A DNA stretch of 64,000 bases from Schistocephalus solidus (Eukaryota; Platyhelminthes; Cestoda; Diphyllobothriidea; Diphyllobothriidae), in NCBI GenBank assembly GCA_017591395.1, contig WEDG01004938.1:62001-126000 (forward strand), read 5' to 3'. Position 1 is the first letter of the stretch. Each line of letters begins with the position of its first letter. The notes below the pieces were generated by a model. It made no database searches and was not told the origin of the DNA. It worked only from the letters and a program-made list of their open reading frames with translations. The position numbers and the translations under genes are program-made. Shown piece by piece: positions 33,101-41,906 of this stretch.

Positions 33101-34304
33101 ATTTAAATCATTCGATCTGGAAGTTCTAAGGGGATTTCGAGTCACTTGTATTTCTGCCGGCGTTCAAGCTGTTAAAAGAATCCTGAAAATTGAATTTGTT
33201 TAAAAGGGTCTGGGGCGCTTTCTTGCTACCCCTTGCAGAAAATGCTCAATCCGCCTCTTAGCAAAGTTAACACCCCAAATATGAATCTAAGTAGGCTTGG
33301 TGTACACAGGCAAATTTATTTTGTATACAATATTTTCGAGGCTTTAATGTTATCTCGGCGAAATTTCATTTTTTGTTTTGCATTGCTGTCTTATCCTTCG
33401 TTTTCTGCCTAGGTGCCACACCGGATGAAAGTCTGTGGAGCTACGGAAATGGATGCCATGAATACCTACATCGATCGAGAGGTTCGAAGGAGGGAATTTG
33501 TGTTGGCTAGGTGGAATAAGCGAGAGCAAGAGCGCATCGAAAAGGAAAATGAAAACAAACGAATGGCAGGCATCGCCACTGTTGGAAAACTTACAGACGA
33601 AGAGATCCTGAAAAAGTGGAGGGTAAGCACTGAATACCCTTGCTGTGTTTTTAGTGGTGATTCCCCACGCATCCTTAAAGGTGGCACCATTTTAAGTAGA
33701 TCTATTGCAATCATCCTAGATCAGTTGGTATATATGGGGAAATTTAAATGTGACATCCCTGGACCTCTCAGGCTGACTGAGCAAAAACACCTTCAAAAGG
33801 GACGGAGCCCATCATAACCGTTCCTGTGTAAATCCACCTTCCCTATTCCCGTTAGTTGCTGTTTGGAGCAGTAAAATAGAATTTCTCAGCTGCTCTTACA
33901 AGATGGGTGGAATAAAAGTTTCTACTCTATCCGTTCTCGGTTGTAACTTCAAATGCCCCCATCGGTAGCATTTTCCTTATTATATCCTAAGTCATAGTGG
34001 CTACTCAACAGGAATACTTGGTATTCAACTCTGACTGGGTTTTCTCTAAGTCTTGTGGAGTACGCAGATTTTCTTAACATTCGACTTACACATTCTAAAT
34101 TGGTTTGAAATAGTATGTTTTTCCGCGATATCACGTATTGGTTTCCCATTGTTTTCGCTATGTTCACGCATTGTTTCCCGGTTGTAGGCTGAATACGACG
34201 TTTACTTGGCTGGTGAGCGGGAGTTCCTACGAGCCCTGGGTCTGTACCAGGAAGAGGAGGAAGATCAGCCGGCAGCAGCCCAACCTGAAGCTGCACCAGC
34301 TTAA
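18662..34304 (+). CDS. DNAI3: Dynein axonemal intermediate chain 3 (WDR63), seven exons
   Basis: Exons: 18,662-18,769; 18,810-20,255; 21,747-22,109; 27,612-27,997; 29,173-29,384; 33,413-33,622; 34,188-34,304. Intron phases are 0,0,0,1,0,0. The joined product is about 946 aa once one surplus base in exon 4 is discounted, close to the vertebrate protein (about 890). Family knowledge: WDR63 is a WD40 intermediate chain of an inner-arm dynein (I1/f) complex in motile cilia. Landmarks seen: a Lys-rich N-terminus (1-36); a PGNCLTFIADPGQKFGGNF block; PWVSQGSDREI; WD region from about residue 396 (THIEWHPTIEGL) through AGGCFNGEVILWDI, CAIEGGVFFWDIRP, LYVGTEDGDIVYVDW, CIGGWTWSLWKEGV and WDLLDKTHEPALVQNV; then a charged coiled-coil tail. 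The start was chosen because ATG 18,662 opens a basic N-terminus and splices in frame. Tapeworms have ciliated sensory endings, flame cells and sperm, so expression would be expected there. Confidence 0.88.
18810..20255 (+). CDS. DNAI3: DNAI3 exon 2
   Basis: A 482-codon exon in phase 0, ending AAG before GTGAAT. It holds most of the N-terminal half and the first WD repeats: EEQQVALFG, PWVSQGSDREI, YPRNQVVQYEAR, FKEVISFTDLKFS, THIEWHPTIEGLVAMSV, IIWSFFEPIQPQLLLEAPED, FSPTDPFIIAGGCFNGEV and ILWDISRYEKD. An apparent longer frame starting at 18,465 is intron and leader read through. Confidence 0.85.
20256..21746 (+). other. DNAI3 intron 2
   Basis: Bounded by AAG/GTGAAT and CCCAAG/GTG. A stretch at about 21,150-21,640 is G/C-richer than its surroundings and shares the words GACGCAGGTGG and TGGC with the repeat at 38,870-39,180; it is probably a repeat, but its borders are unclear. 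The rest shows nothing. Confidence 0.5.
21747..22109 (+). CDS. DNAI3: DNAI3 exon 3
   Basis: A 121-codon exon, phase 0 at both ends. It reads VPISPWCASSNF, GTPITQLEWVPDHIELNRAG, QLMTCAIEGGVFFWDIRPEK, PLTFAALDAKWKPILRVSLF and GPEHCARRF. This corresponds to the central WD repeats and to the conserved DxxWKPLxxVxL block of WDR63. The donor is CGG/GTAAGC. Confidence 0.85.
23340..23470 (+). repeat. G/C-rich dispersed repeat Y, short copy
   Basis: Matches 38,870-38,960 over GTGACTTGCATGTTAATCAG, GTTCGTAGTGA, CTTGCG and the following CTACC/CCTCC region. The companion copy is longer. No coding potential. Confidence 0.5.
23760..24640 (-). mobile_element. RTE-like LINE, RT C-terminal part, decayed
   Basis: The - strand gives, through several frame changes, GHRISKVNRSLGWMHNSV (about 24,370-24,320), LNTKLKMYPADILTAPLYGAETWVI (key block APLYGAETW, about 24,220), RKVNHSHLSCLRKIKLTW (about 24,180), KAMERTSNFSIHAMIRHMKL (about 24,110), KMDDIHLSRRL (about 24,040) and RRCKDTLKTS (about 23,970). 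This is the familiar post-polymerase region of an abundant flatworm LINE group. The polymerase centre itself is not visible. The same group appears on the + strand at 52,860-53,700. Confidence 0.7.
25485..26040 (+). repeat. Unknown dispersed repeat Z, copy 1
   Basis: A/T-rich and non-coding, but clearly homologous to 30,795-31,360. Shared words include GAACGAACTTCTTTCC/GAATGAACTTCTTTCC, TTCAAATATA, CCTAAGGAAA, GAAGAGGTCACATA (as AAAGAGGTCACATAATG) and TATAATCAG. Both copies run in the same orientation within introns of the same gene. Confidence 0.65.
27038..27160 (+). repeat. AGT trinucleotide microsatellite
   Basis: A long run of AGT units with scattered AAT and AGG variants. The opposite strand therefore shows a leucine/isoleucine-rich frame, which is an artefact. 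It lies at the 3' side of a minus-strand SINE, a common place for SINE-tail-derived microsatellites. Confidence 0.85.
27160..27335 (-). mobile_element. tRNA-derived SINE, minus orientation
   Basis: The reverse complement contains an A-box-like CCCGTGGCTCAATGGTTAG, a B-box-like GGTCGTGGCTTCGAGCC, and the SINE body words GTTGGGTAT, ACTGGCTGAT, AGCCGGAAATTGGCATTC and CTCCCTTGTCTTAGTCG. It is not a working tRNA: the acceptor ends do not pair. Confidence 0.75.
27395..27545 (+). mobile_element. tRNA-derived SINE, 5'-truncated
   Basis: Keeps the B box (GCGGGTTCGAGCC, about 27,420) and the body (GTTGGGTATGACTGGCTGAT, AGCCAGAAATTGTCATTC, CTTCCTTGTCTTAGTCGG). The A box is lost. It faces the minus-strand copy at 27,160-27,335. 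Confidence 0.7.
27612..27997 (+). CDS. DNAI3: DNAI3 exon 4 with a one-base frameshift
   Basis: Bounded by CTCTCTTAG and ACAG/GTACTT. It opens in phase 0 with ERQGDRSILETRANVKKK. The recognisable WD sequence (GLAKLPPLEGV, LYVGTEDGDIVYVDWMPQKD, YINRSPFLPEVLLCIGGW, WSLWKEGVNTGPLISSC) lies one frame further on. One surplus base (or two missing) must lie between about 27,659 and 27,700; the A7 run at 27,660-27,666 is the likeliest site. The exon length, 386, has one base too many for the neighbouring phases, which supports an insertion. An assembly error is as likely as a real mutation. Confidence 0.8.
27998..29172 (+). other. DNAI3 intron 4
   Basis: Bounded by ACAG/GTACTT and ATCTACAG/GTGG. A minus-strand frame at about 28,685-28,951 has coding-like composition but no family could be named. 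Nothing else is recognisable. Confidence 0.45.
29173..29384 (+). CDS. DNAI3: DNAI3 exon 5
   Basis: Completes the split Gly codon of exon 4 and reads GCWSPTRPSVFFVLRADGTL, ESWDLLDKTHEPALVQNVSA, IKVEGKKQLMAVGDMHGAL and RVLI before the donor ATT/GTAAGT. WDLLDKTHEP is one of the best conserved blocks of WDR63. This exon supplies the last WD repeats. Confidence 0.85.
30795..31360 (+). repeat. Unknown dispersed repeat Z, copy 2
   Basis: Diverged homologue of 25,485-26,040 in the same orientation; see that entry for shared words. No terminal repeats or target duplication were found. Confidence 0.6.
32210..32640 (-). mobile_element. Penelope-like element 3, C-terminal GIY-YIG end
   Basis: The - strand reads SQVAAHATGPDHTFKFDEVK, ILARAGNRVSREPLES, a stop, then SSGPQSIYQCND, followed by an open tail about 70 codons long. 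GHTFKFDEAEILARxxNRVSRExLESWF...SINxCND is the C-terminal half of the GIY-YIG nuclease of a PLE. It belongs to a different PLE lineage from the two in CHERP intron 3, which carry [11 protein letters not shown] or NTKRAREFL. The polymerase is absent. Confidence 0.65.
33413..33622 (+). CDS. DNAI3: DNAI3 exon 6
   Basis: Seventy codons in phase 0 between TTCTGCCTAG and AGG/GTAAGC. Reads VPHRMKVCGATEMDAMNTYI, DREVRRREFVLARWNKREQE, RIEKENENKRMAG and LTDEEILKKWR. Matches the post-WD linker and the charged coiled-coil (YFEREVxxxEYVxxRKKxREQE) of the family. Reading through the donor gives a spurious longer frame to 33,817. Confidence 0.82.
34188..34304 (+). CDS. DNAI3: DNAI3 exon 7 and stop
   Basis: After the acceptor GGTTGTAG it reads AEYDVYLAGEREFLRALGLY followed by a Glu/Ala/Pro-rich end and TAA at 34,302-34,304. 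The YxxYLxxExxxLxxLGL pattern is the conserved C-terminus of WDR63. Confidence 0.82.
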   Translation, partial: AEYDVYLAGEREFLRALGLYQEEEEDQPAAAQPEAAPA

Positions 34305-34548
34305 TGAGCCTCCTTAATGAGCACAAGAGAGGCTTTATATAAAGTTTTTATATGCTTAATTCTTGTTTTGTCGTCTCTGTTTCATGAAAACGGCAAAATG
34401 TATGCACCCAACTTTTAACCGCTTCTTTGCTCTGGGATGTTTAACAGAAGCCTTGAGGGCCTTCACAATAATCGTCCGCTCTCGGTTGTTAGGTATCCGT
34501 ACTTGCACAGGAGAACCGAAAACAAAAAAACATTTTAAGCGTGGTAAT

Positions 34549-34554
34549 AATAAA
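34549..34554 (+). terminator. Candidate polyadenylation signal of DNAI3
   Basis: AATAAA, 245 bases after the stop codon, followed by a GT-rich stretch (TCTTGTGTAGTG). It is the first canonical hexamer downstream of the stop that I see. Confidence 0.45.
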
Positions 34555-34889
34555 TCTTGTGTAGTGCCAAGTCCCGTGGTTGTATGACTTAAGTTGACGA
34601 TGTACAAAATACGATCAAGGAGGGTATGAAAAACGTTTTACCACGCCCTTCACTGCAGGTGCAGCCACATTTCAGCCTCATCCATGTGTAAAATTCTGCT
34701 TTTCTTTCGCATCATAAGATGAATTGATATGGGTGTGAAAATGTCAACAATAACCAAGGATCCTTGCCATGAGTGATAAAAGTTGGTTCCGGTACCCCTG
34801 GGCGGTGTGGAATTTTAATATAACACAAAGTCACCAATTCGGCCAGTTTTTCCAAAACACCGAAGAACGGGGATAAACCTTTGGTGGGA

Positions 34890-36420
34890 CAAAAAGGGCT
34901 GGATACTATTTCGGGTCACGTCGTGGGCCTGTTGGACCGATGTTGTGTGGCATTATCGGTGGTATGTGTCGGATCCGGTATGCTGAGCGAATATGAGAGT
35001 TCACATGGTTATCACAGCTCTCGGTCAGTGCAGAGGAAAGAAAATGCGAGGCTCTTAGTGTAGTGAATGTATCCACGGAAAACTGCGAGGCTAAAGGGCA
35101 GATAAGCATCCCAGACGTGTTGGTGATCTTATTTAGGAAAAGTAAGTAGTATATTCTTGAGTGTAGGGTTTGTGCACTCCACGAGACCGTTCCTTTCTGG
35201 GTAGCATGATGTAGGACGAGTTTTTGGTCTTCGAGGGGCTCACAAGCTTCTTTGAATAGCCGCCAGTCGAATTTCGAACCATAATCAGAGTTGATGGCAG
35301 GGGTACAGGCCAACCCTAGATCAATTCATGAGTGACTGCGTTGGCGACAGACTGTGCGACTTGGTGTAACACCGGAACAGCTTCAACTGATTTTTAATTA
35401 GTCGAGCATAGCGAGAATATATTCAGACCCACAAACGTAGATTGGAAGAGGTCCGATAATGCCTCGGCCAACCCGTTCGCCAGGGTAACCGGTATTCATC
35501 GGTTGCTTGGGGGCCCTGGCAAAGGGATTCAGCGAATTAAAATTGACGCATGTGGGAAAAATAGAGAACTAATGTACGAAGACAAGGCCATCAGAAGCGG
35601 GAGCGTGCCACCAATCCAGAAGGCTTTGACCACTGTGGCCTAACACCTTTTGAAAGACCACCAACAGATTTTTAACGGCTGATCCAGGGACCTGGGGTGA
35701 AGGTGCGTTGTTTGGGGTCATGGTGGAAGAGGATATGTTTTTCGACGGTTTTGTATGGCCATTAGTGGAGAAAAAGGTGTGAACCTTGGCTTGACCCAAT
35801 CATTTCCCTTCCATTAGGTTTATGTTTCCCGTGCGAGATATATTGCTCTATTATAGACGTGTCAGGTTCACTTTGTTGGGTCGGAATCAACGTAACCCTT
35901 ACTTTTTCATTCATGAGAATTGCATTTATATATGGTTGTAGTATGTAATCTTCCGCTGTGTGGCAAATGGCAAAGCTGCGTCCGCGTTGCTGTATTTCGA
36001 GCCTGAAAAATACTGGCACTCTAAATCGAAATCTCATCAAATCTCTTTCCCTCGAGTAAGCCGAGTCATAGCGTTTTCAATGGAACAGATTCCATTGGAG
36101 TGCTCAATGGTCAACGCGTACTATGAAACGTCCGTCTCGTGGGAAATGTTGAAACCGTTAGATGAATATGAAAATCAAAAGTGGTTCACAACGAAAGGTG
36201 AATTAGATGCGTTGCGGCTTCTTGAGTGCGTGAAAAAGATTGGATAAACTAATCCGGGCGCGTCTGATTGAGAAATAACCGCCTCAATCACAAGAATGCT
36301 TACGTCATTATCGAGGATCAACCGTGGTGCATCGGGTTCCTGTTTTAAGTAGTGTGAGGACAAGGGCTGAGCAGACTTTACTTTCTCCGATAGTTTATGT
36401 AGCGGTGGAACTATTTTTGA
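34890..36420 (-). mobile_element. Ty3/Gypsy-type pol relic (RNase H and integrase)
   Basis: Reading leftward on the - strand: an RNase H start (PRLILDNDVSILVIEAVISQ, about 36,320-36,270), its end (LTRGKEI...DFDLECQY...NADAAL, about 36,050-35,970), a weak zinc-binding region (FQKVLGHSGQSLLDWWHAP, about 35,650), RVGRGIIGPLP (about 35,470), GSEYILAMLD (about 35,420), INSDYGSKFDWRLFKEACEP with the SDxG integrase signature (about 35,295-35,240) and a NGLVECTNPTL-like block in another frame. This order (RH before IN) is that of Ty3/Gypsy retrotransposons. Stops are frequent. No protease, RT core or LTR could be identified, so the element is truncated. Confidence 0.72.
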
Positions 36421-36855
36421 AAATTTCCGGATCTATCGTCGATATTTCGATTCAAGTGTGTGCGCACAAATACCGTCATCGTCAGATGGCCCTTCTGCAT
36501 CCCTAAAAGGAATATAGAAATGCACCCTCTGTCTCATTTTCGCGACCAGTTCTCCCGGCACTACCAAATCAACAAGGACTAGATTCAACGCTTATTATTT
36601 CGAATTCACGCCTGTAAAATTTATCTCAAAATTCGTCCTGAAAAAGTGCTCTGCAATCGCTCACATCCATGAACAAGGCTCTCTACTTGACAGCTTTTCT
36701 CTAAGATCTTCTTCGAAGACTACATACGAATGAGTCATTTTTCCGTATCTTCATACTTGGAAGTTAATGCATCCTTATAAATCTTCTGAAAAAATGCAGA
36801 ACTGAAAATTCTAGAGCAGAGTTAAAAGTTGGGAACCACAAAAAATGAGCCATTC
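36421..36855. other. No recognised feature
   Basis: Possibly the decayed end of the Gypsy reverse transcriptase, but no motif could be defended. Confidence 0.25.
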
Positions 36856-36864
36856 AGTCACAAA

Positions 36865-36975
36865 AAACGCGCCTACAGAACCACTGACACTGGGATTCGA
36901 ACTTGTGACCTCTCGCATCCAGTACCACCACGCTACCGACTGCGCTATGAGCAAACAGCCGGTGACCGACCAAAT
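36865..36975 (-). mobile_element. tRNA-derived repeat, minus orientation
   Basis: The reverse complement shows an A-box-like TAGCGCAGTCGGTAGCG and a B-box-like GGTCACAAGTTCGAATCCCA with normal tRNA spacing. The acceptor arms do not match, so it is a SINE head or tRNA pseudogene rather than a working tRNA. A more diverged relative with the same orientation lies at about 37,150-37,230. Confidence 0.6.
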
Positions 36976-37389
36976 TAATTCGATATCTACGGAGACCAAA
37001 CTAAAAATAATTTTAAATACATTAACAGTTTCATACGAAATAATACCCGTAGGATCATTAGACTGCATGGCGGTTCAGCACAATAGAGACAATGAGACGC
37101 AACAGGAACCCAGTACCCGTTTACTGACATCAGGCACAGTTACAAATGACGCGTCCACAAAAGCCGCACCAGTGGGATCTGATCTTGTGACGTTATGAAG
37201 ATCAATGCGTTAACTACTGCACCTCGAGCGCACGGCTCGTGGGTGATCAAAGTAATATTTTTAAATACGGAGCATCAACTGATAGCAACTGATAATTCAT
37301 TACCAGTCTCTTGTGAAAAAATACTGACACAGTGGACTCAAGGAGACACAAAAGGAAAATTTGACTAGGGTACCGACATCAGACACTGA

Positions 37390-38690
37390 TAACTCTCCAA
37401 AAAAATGAGACAGATTCCACAACAGCCCATCGTTGTGTCGGCTGTGAGGACCTTAAGCAGCGAGTTCGGATCTTCGAAGAGAAGCAAAGCCTTCTGACTG
37501 ACATCATTGGGGCTATTCTAGAGGACAGCAAAAGAAAATATCCTTTATGTTTCGTCAAACTCCCAACAGACCAAACAATGAATACCCTCAAGAAGAAGGC
37601 ATAGTTGTGGGAAACTCAAAGCTATCCAGGAAGGGGAAGTGAGTTACGTCTCCAGAGGAAACTCCAGACAAACAAGTTCTGCTGAATAACGAGGCATTCG
37701 ACGTTAATCCAACAATGATAAGTGAAGCTTGATTACCTGTTACGGCAACAAAACCTACCAACTCACCGATTGATGGCGCCCAGGAAGTGCTATATCAATA
37801 AACCTATTTAACACTACCGAAGGAAAAAACCAGGCTAGCCCTCATAATACCTGTTAGAAACTAAAAGGAGGGCTCGTCATCACTCCATTCGATCACAAGG
37901 CCAACTCAGTAATGGAGATCATTCAACAGCCAGTTTATGGAAGCTAACACGCCAGCTCTGTTTACCGCACTTTACAGTAGGGCAACGGCTGTGAAGGTTC
38001 CCAGGCCGAAGCCAGCGCGTCATACAAAAACTTTCCACCCTAACGCAGATAGCGTAGTCCACCAGAATATAATTCCTCTGGATGTCAAAGCACCATCAGT
38101 GAATAAGAGAAAAAGTTACCAAACAAGCATCTTGGCCGCAAACAAAATTTCGTCATAAAAGGGGCTCCTGAGTCAACTTCTTCGATTGCAAAGGAAAGAT
38201 TAGAAGTGACCTGAAGCTATTCCGAACATATTCAAATGCCGTCCTCCAAGATGGAGAATACGTTACCGTGTGCAAAGCCTTCCGTCTAGAGAAAGTTAAT
38301 ACTTATCATGATCTGTCATCACCATGGCCTCTTAAAATCATTATCGAAAAATGAAATGCATCCAAACTCTCTATAAGAGCTGTACAAAAGGCGACGAGCA
38401 TCATGCCCCGGCCCAGGCGTGCTTTCAGTCTTTCCTCCTTAACTGTTCCCGCGAATCTTCCATACTTTCGTTAGACCGCTTTCGGAATATGTAATGCCAG
38501 TATGGATCCCCCGGAGGAAGAAAGACAGTGATCCCATCAAGCGGGTACAATGATGGACGACAAAATTGGTGAACGGTCTAAGAACGCTTTCATATCCAGG
38601 AAGACTTATGAAGCTTAGCATGTTTCTTTTATCCTATAGAAAATTGAGATGTGACATGTTAAGGACATTCCTTATTATCCACAGGCAGAG
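37390..38690 (+). mobile_element. LINE F: ORF1 joined directly to the RT C-terminal end
   Basis: The + strand first encodes an ORF1-like product: [20 protein letters not shown] (coiled coil, about 37,440-37,500), then, after frame changes, a block SDLKLFRTYSNAVLQDGEYV, CKAFRLEKVN and SPWPLKIIIEK (about 38,200-38,350), the pattern of the C-terminal part of CR1-like ORF1. About 100 bases later the RT end follows: LSEYVMPVWIPRRKKDSDPI (about 38,475-38,535), TKLVNGLRTLSYPGRLMKLS (about 38,560-38,620) and RKLRCDMLRTFLII. The endonuclease and the polymerase core are missing, so the element carries a large internal deletion. Confidence 0.65.
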
Positions 38691-38859
38691 CTAACGACAC
38701 TAAGAAGGTGAGAATTACATTTGCCACGTTAAGCTCCACGTGCAAAGAGCATGCAAGTCTGCACTAGTTTCTTATAAACAACGTTCGGTTGTATACATAG
38801 AGAAAACATACGATAGTTCGACCGTCGTAGTCCGACTATGTCCATCGTATGCTCCACAC

Positions 38860-39178
38860 CAGGTGGTGCAGGGACGGTGACTTGCACGTGAATTAGTTTG
38901 AAGTTATATTAGCCTTGCGTTGCAGCTACCGCACTCGTTCCTCCTCCCCCACCTGAGCCCGGTGTCATAACAGAGTGAAGAAGACCGGAAGCGGAGAGGA
39001 CGCAGGTGGCTGGCGCGACCGGGTCCTCTAAGTCCTAGCCACCCCTAGGCGTGCCACCACACCTCCCATGTTCGGCATTTGTTAGCGGATCGCACTCCGA
39101 ATAACGCATGCCGTGCCCTGATGTGGCCCCCGTGTAGGTCCATAGCATCTACCACGTGGCCCGTTTAGGGGGCACGAG
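38860..39178 (+). repeat. G/C-rich dispersed repeat Y, long copy
   Basis: A sharply G/C-rich block in A/T-rich surroundings. The left end matches 23,340-23,470. It continues through GACGCAGGTGGCTGGC, CCTAGCCACCCC and GATGTGGCCCCCGTG to GGGGGCACGAG, where the LINE C reverse transcriptase is cut off. It encodes nothing recognisable. Confidence 0.5.
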
Positions 39179-39895
39179 AAAGCATACACGCATTTAAGAT
39201 CATCAGCGTAAATAAAAGATTGAGCGTGTTTAACTGATAACGAAATATCATTACTGTAACACAAAAATGAGGATCAAGCACGGTGTTTTGAAGGACACCG
39301 CTTACAATAGGGGTCTCCGCTGAAAATGACGACCTAACTAAGAACTTTTCTTTCCGATTTCGTAGATATGACGTAATGAAATCAATAAGAGGACTACGAA
39401 GCTCTAGAGCTTCCAGTTTAACTATGCGTCTCCTATGAGGCACTTTACCAAAAGCCTTGATAAGATCAAAATAAATAACAGTCACCGATAGATTATCATT
39501 GCAAAGAGGAGATCGTAAATTTAGAAAAGATAGGCGAAATATTTCGCAAGAGTGATCGGGTAAGAAGCTATGTTGGGCAGAGCTAAGAAGTTTATTGGTT
39601 ATGCAAAAACCTGTACTTTGTGCGGAAATAAGTTTTTCAAACAGTTTGGCAAGAAAATTTGTTTGATGACCACCCCGATAATTGTTAACATCAGAACGTA
39701 AGCCAGATTTAAATACTGGAATAATAATAGAAATTTTCCAATAATCAGGAAAGAAACCATTCTCGATAAAGTCTGAGAATACTTTGCACAGTAAAGGAGG
39801 GAAATCTCGAAGCTGTTTGATAACGGAATTTGGTATTGTGTCGGTTCCACCTGACTGTGATTGACTAAGTCGTCTCATCTTTTCCTAGCAGCTTT
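39179..39895 (-). mobile_element. CR1-like LINE C, RT portion
   Basis: One open - strand frame of more than 200 codons: GTDTIPNSVIKQLRDFP, YWKISIIIPVFKSGL, DVNNYRGGHQTNFLAKLFEK, SVTVIYFDLIKAFGKVPHRR, APIVSGVLQNTVLDP and, after a frameshift, FIYADDLKCVYAF (about 39,240-39,190) with both aspartates. It stops abruptly at the repeat Y block. The N-terminal side resumes at 41,907 beyond a roughly 2-kb insertion. The family is the same as LINEs A and B. Confidence 0.8.
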
Positions 39896-39952
39896 CCCAT
39901 GACTCGGAGAAAGGACCATCGGAAATTTAAGGGACCTTTGAAGCGATTTTTC

Positions 39953-40498
39953 TCTACCTCGAGTCCTCCAGGAACCAGGATGTCTCTTTATACCACCAGT
40001 CGTTCAAACGATGGAGGTCATTTTGATGTGCACAGTCAATACTGCTCCCATTTCGTTGGACACTTACCATCGTCAGAATTCAATTCTGGATTCTGAGATG
40101 CTGAAGTCTCAAGTTCACTGACGCCTTTTCGCGGAATTTTGTTTCACGCGCCTTAGTGATCAAGAACGAACCCTATCGACGTTTCATTTTCTCACTCTGA
40201 AATGCTACCCCCTTATCTTATTTTCCTAAGCAGTTTTTTCTCCTACTCTCTATTCGAAAATGGAGGCCTATTGAAATCTGTCTCCGTTTTCAAGATCGGA
40301 GTTTTCTTTACTGCATATTTTCTAGTTGACAATCAATATCACTGAATCGCTAACTATTACCCTAACAGGACAACCTCTGCCTACATTATTAAATATTTGT
40401 GCATTTTATCTGCAAACTGTCATAATTTTATTTCAATACTAATGTTTGTATTGACAGTACCGTCCCAGTGCCAACCAAATATAAATTCTAAATCCTAC
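39953..40498 (+). repeat. Left direct repeat of the composite element
   Basis: Repeat X in its fullest form. It contains CCAGGAACCAGGATGTCTC, CACAGTCAATACTGCTCCC, TAGTGATCAAGAACGAACCC, AAGCAGTTTTTTCTCCTAC, CTACATTATTAAATATTTGT and the end CCAACCAAATATAAATTC. Confidence 0.7.
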
Positions 40499-40515
40499 CA
40501 TACCTAAAATACTAC

Positions 40516-41265
40516 CGTCAATACCTACAGTTAACAGTCCCTTCCTCAATTCACCTGTATCCTCACCGGCACTTGCAATTACTGCCCTAACTAACTTAGT
40601 ATCGTCAATACCTATGGTTAGCAGTCCCTTACGCAGTTCACTATGTCTACACACCGACACATGTCATTACTGCCCTACCTAACTTGCAATCGTCAATACC
40701 GGCCGTTAGAAGTCCATTCCTCAATTTAATATGTCTTCTTACCAACACATGTCATTACTGCCATATCTAACTTACTATCGTTAATACCTAACGTTAGCAG
40801 TCCCTTCCTCGGTACACCATGTTCACTCCCCGACTAATGTCATAACTGCCATATCTAACTTCCCACCGACAAAACCTAATGTTAGCAGTCCATTCCTCAT
40901 CTCAACATTTCTACTCACCGACAAATGTCATTTCTGCCATATCCAAGTTACTAACGTCAATACCTGCTGTTAGAAGTTCCTTCCCGCAGTTCACCATGTC
41001 AACAAAGCGATACATGCCATTACTGCCATAAATATCTTACTACGGTAAAGACCTTCCGTTAACTGTCCTTTCCTTATTTCACCATGTCTTCTCACCGACA
41101 TATGTCATTAATGCCTTAGCTAAATTACTAACGTTAATACTGAACGTTAGCAGTCCCTTCCTCACTTCACAGTGTCTACTCATCGACAATCATCAATACT
41201 GTCATATCCAACTTCCTACAGACAATACCGACCGTTAAACGTCCATTCCTTAGTTCTACGTTGCT
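40516..41265 (+). repeat. 88-bp minisatellite
   Basis: Unit starts, taken at CGTCAATACC and its variants, fall at about 40,516, 40,603, 40,691, 40,779, 40,867, 40,955, 41,043, 41,132 and 41,219, so the period is 87-89 bases. Each unit has GTTAGCAGTCC, CTTCCTCA, TTCACCATGTC, TCACCGACA, ATGTCATTACTGCC and TAACTTACTA. A period not divisible by three argues against a repeated protein. Confidence 0.85.
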
Positions 41266-41477
41266 TTTCTCGTTCGACCCTAAGCGTACGGATGATGCCT
41301 GCGAAGGTTTTTCCTATCTAGCATCATTGACGGTTACGCTTATTACCAGTCGATACGCATTGGGATCAAACCTATGGTGCTGAAAATTAGCCTCTGTCGT
41401 AATACGATTTCTCCCACGATGAGGAGCGTTTTGAACCCCATACTTTCTCATCAGCATGTCAGTCCTACCTAGCGCGT

Positions 41478-41906
41478 CCCCAGGAACCATTATGTCTCCT
41501 CATACCACGAGTCATTCTAACGATGAATTCAGTTGGACGTACACAGTCTAAAATGATCCCGTTTCGTTGGATACTTACCATTATCATAATTCAATTCTGG
41601 ATCCTAAGATGGTACTGCAGTATTAGCCTACTATACCCCTTACCTTATTTTCCTAAGCAGTTTTTTCTCCTACCGTCCCTTAGAAAATAGCGGCCTAATC
41701 TGCGTCCATTGTGAAGTAAGGAGTTTTTTCACTGCCTATTTTCTAGATTACAATTAATTTCAAAACATAGCTAACTGTTGACCTAACAGGACAAGTTCTG
41801 CCTACATTATTAAATATTTGTATATTTTATCTGCACACATTGTCATAATTTTATTTTGGTACTAATAGTTGTTTCAACAGTGCTTTCTCGGCGCCAACCA
41901 AATATA
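41478..41906 (+). repeat. Right direct repeat of the composite element
   Basis: A shorter copy of the left repeat lacking its middle (the TAGTGATCAAGAACGAACC section is gone). It ends CCAACCAAATATAAATTCTAAAT, immediately followed by LINE C. Confidence 0.7.

Larger units (their letters stand above)
29385..33412 (+). other. DNAI3 intron 5
   Basis: Four kilobases, A/T-rich in the middle. Contains repeat Z copy 2 and a PLE tail on the - strand. A + strand frame at 29,910-30,212 was inspected and not assigned. No further exon is needed between the flanking ones. Confidence 0.5.
39953..41906 (+). mobile_element. Composite element: long direct repeats around a minisatellite
   Basis: Inserted in LINE C, whose reading resumes on either side. 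A left repeat (39,953-40,498) and a right repeat (41,478-41,906) are homologous and in the same orientation. They start near TCCAGGAACCA and end at CCAACCAAATATAAATTCTAAAT. Between them lie about eight and a half copies of an 88-bp unit and about 220 bases of other sequence. No protein-coding region is present. The layout resembles a small non-autonomous LTR element (TRIM-like) or a rolling-circle-type element, but neither LTR-style TG...CA ends nor a primer binding site are evident. Relatives of the terminal repeat occur at 5,617-5,850, 7,130-7,390 and 8,160-8,290. Confidence 0.6.

Noticed and set aside
40516..41265. CRISPR-like array
   Set aside because: The 88-bp units are contiguous and diverged without unique spacers, and this is a eukaryotic genome.
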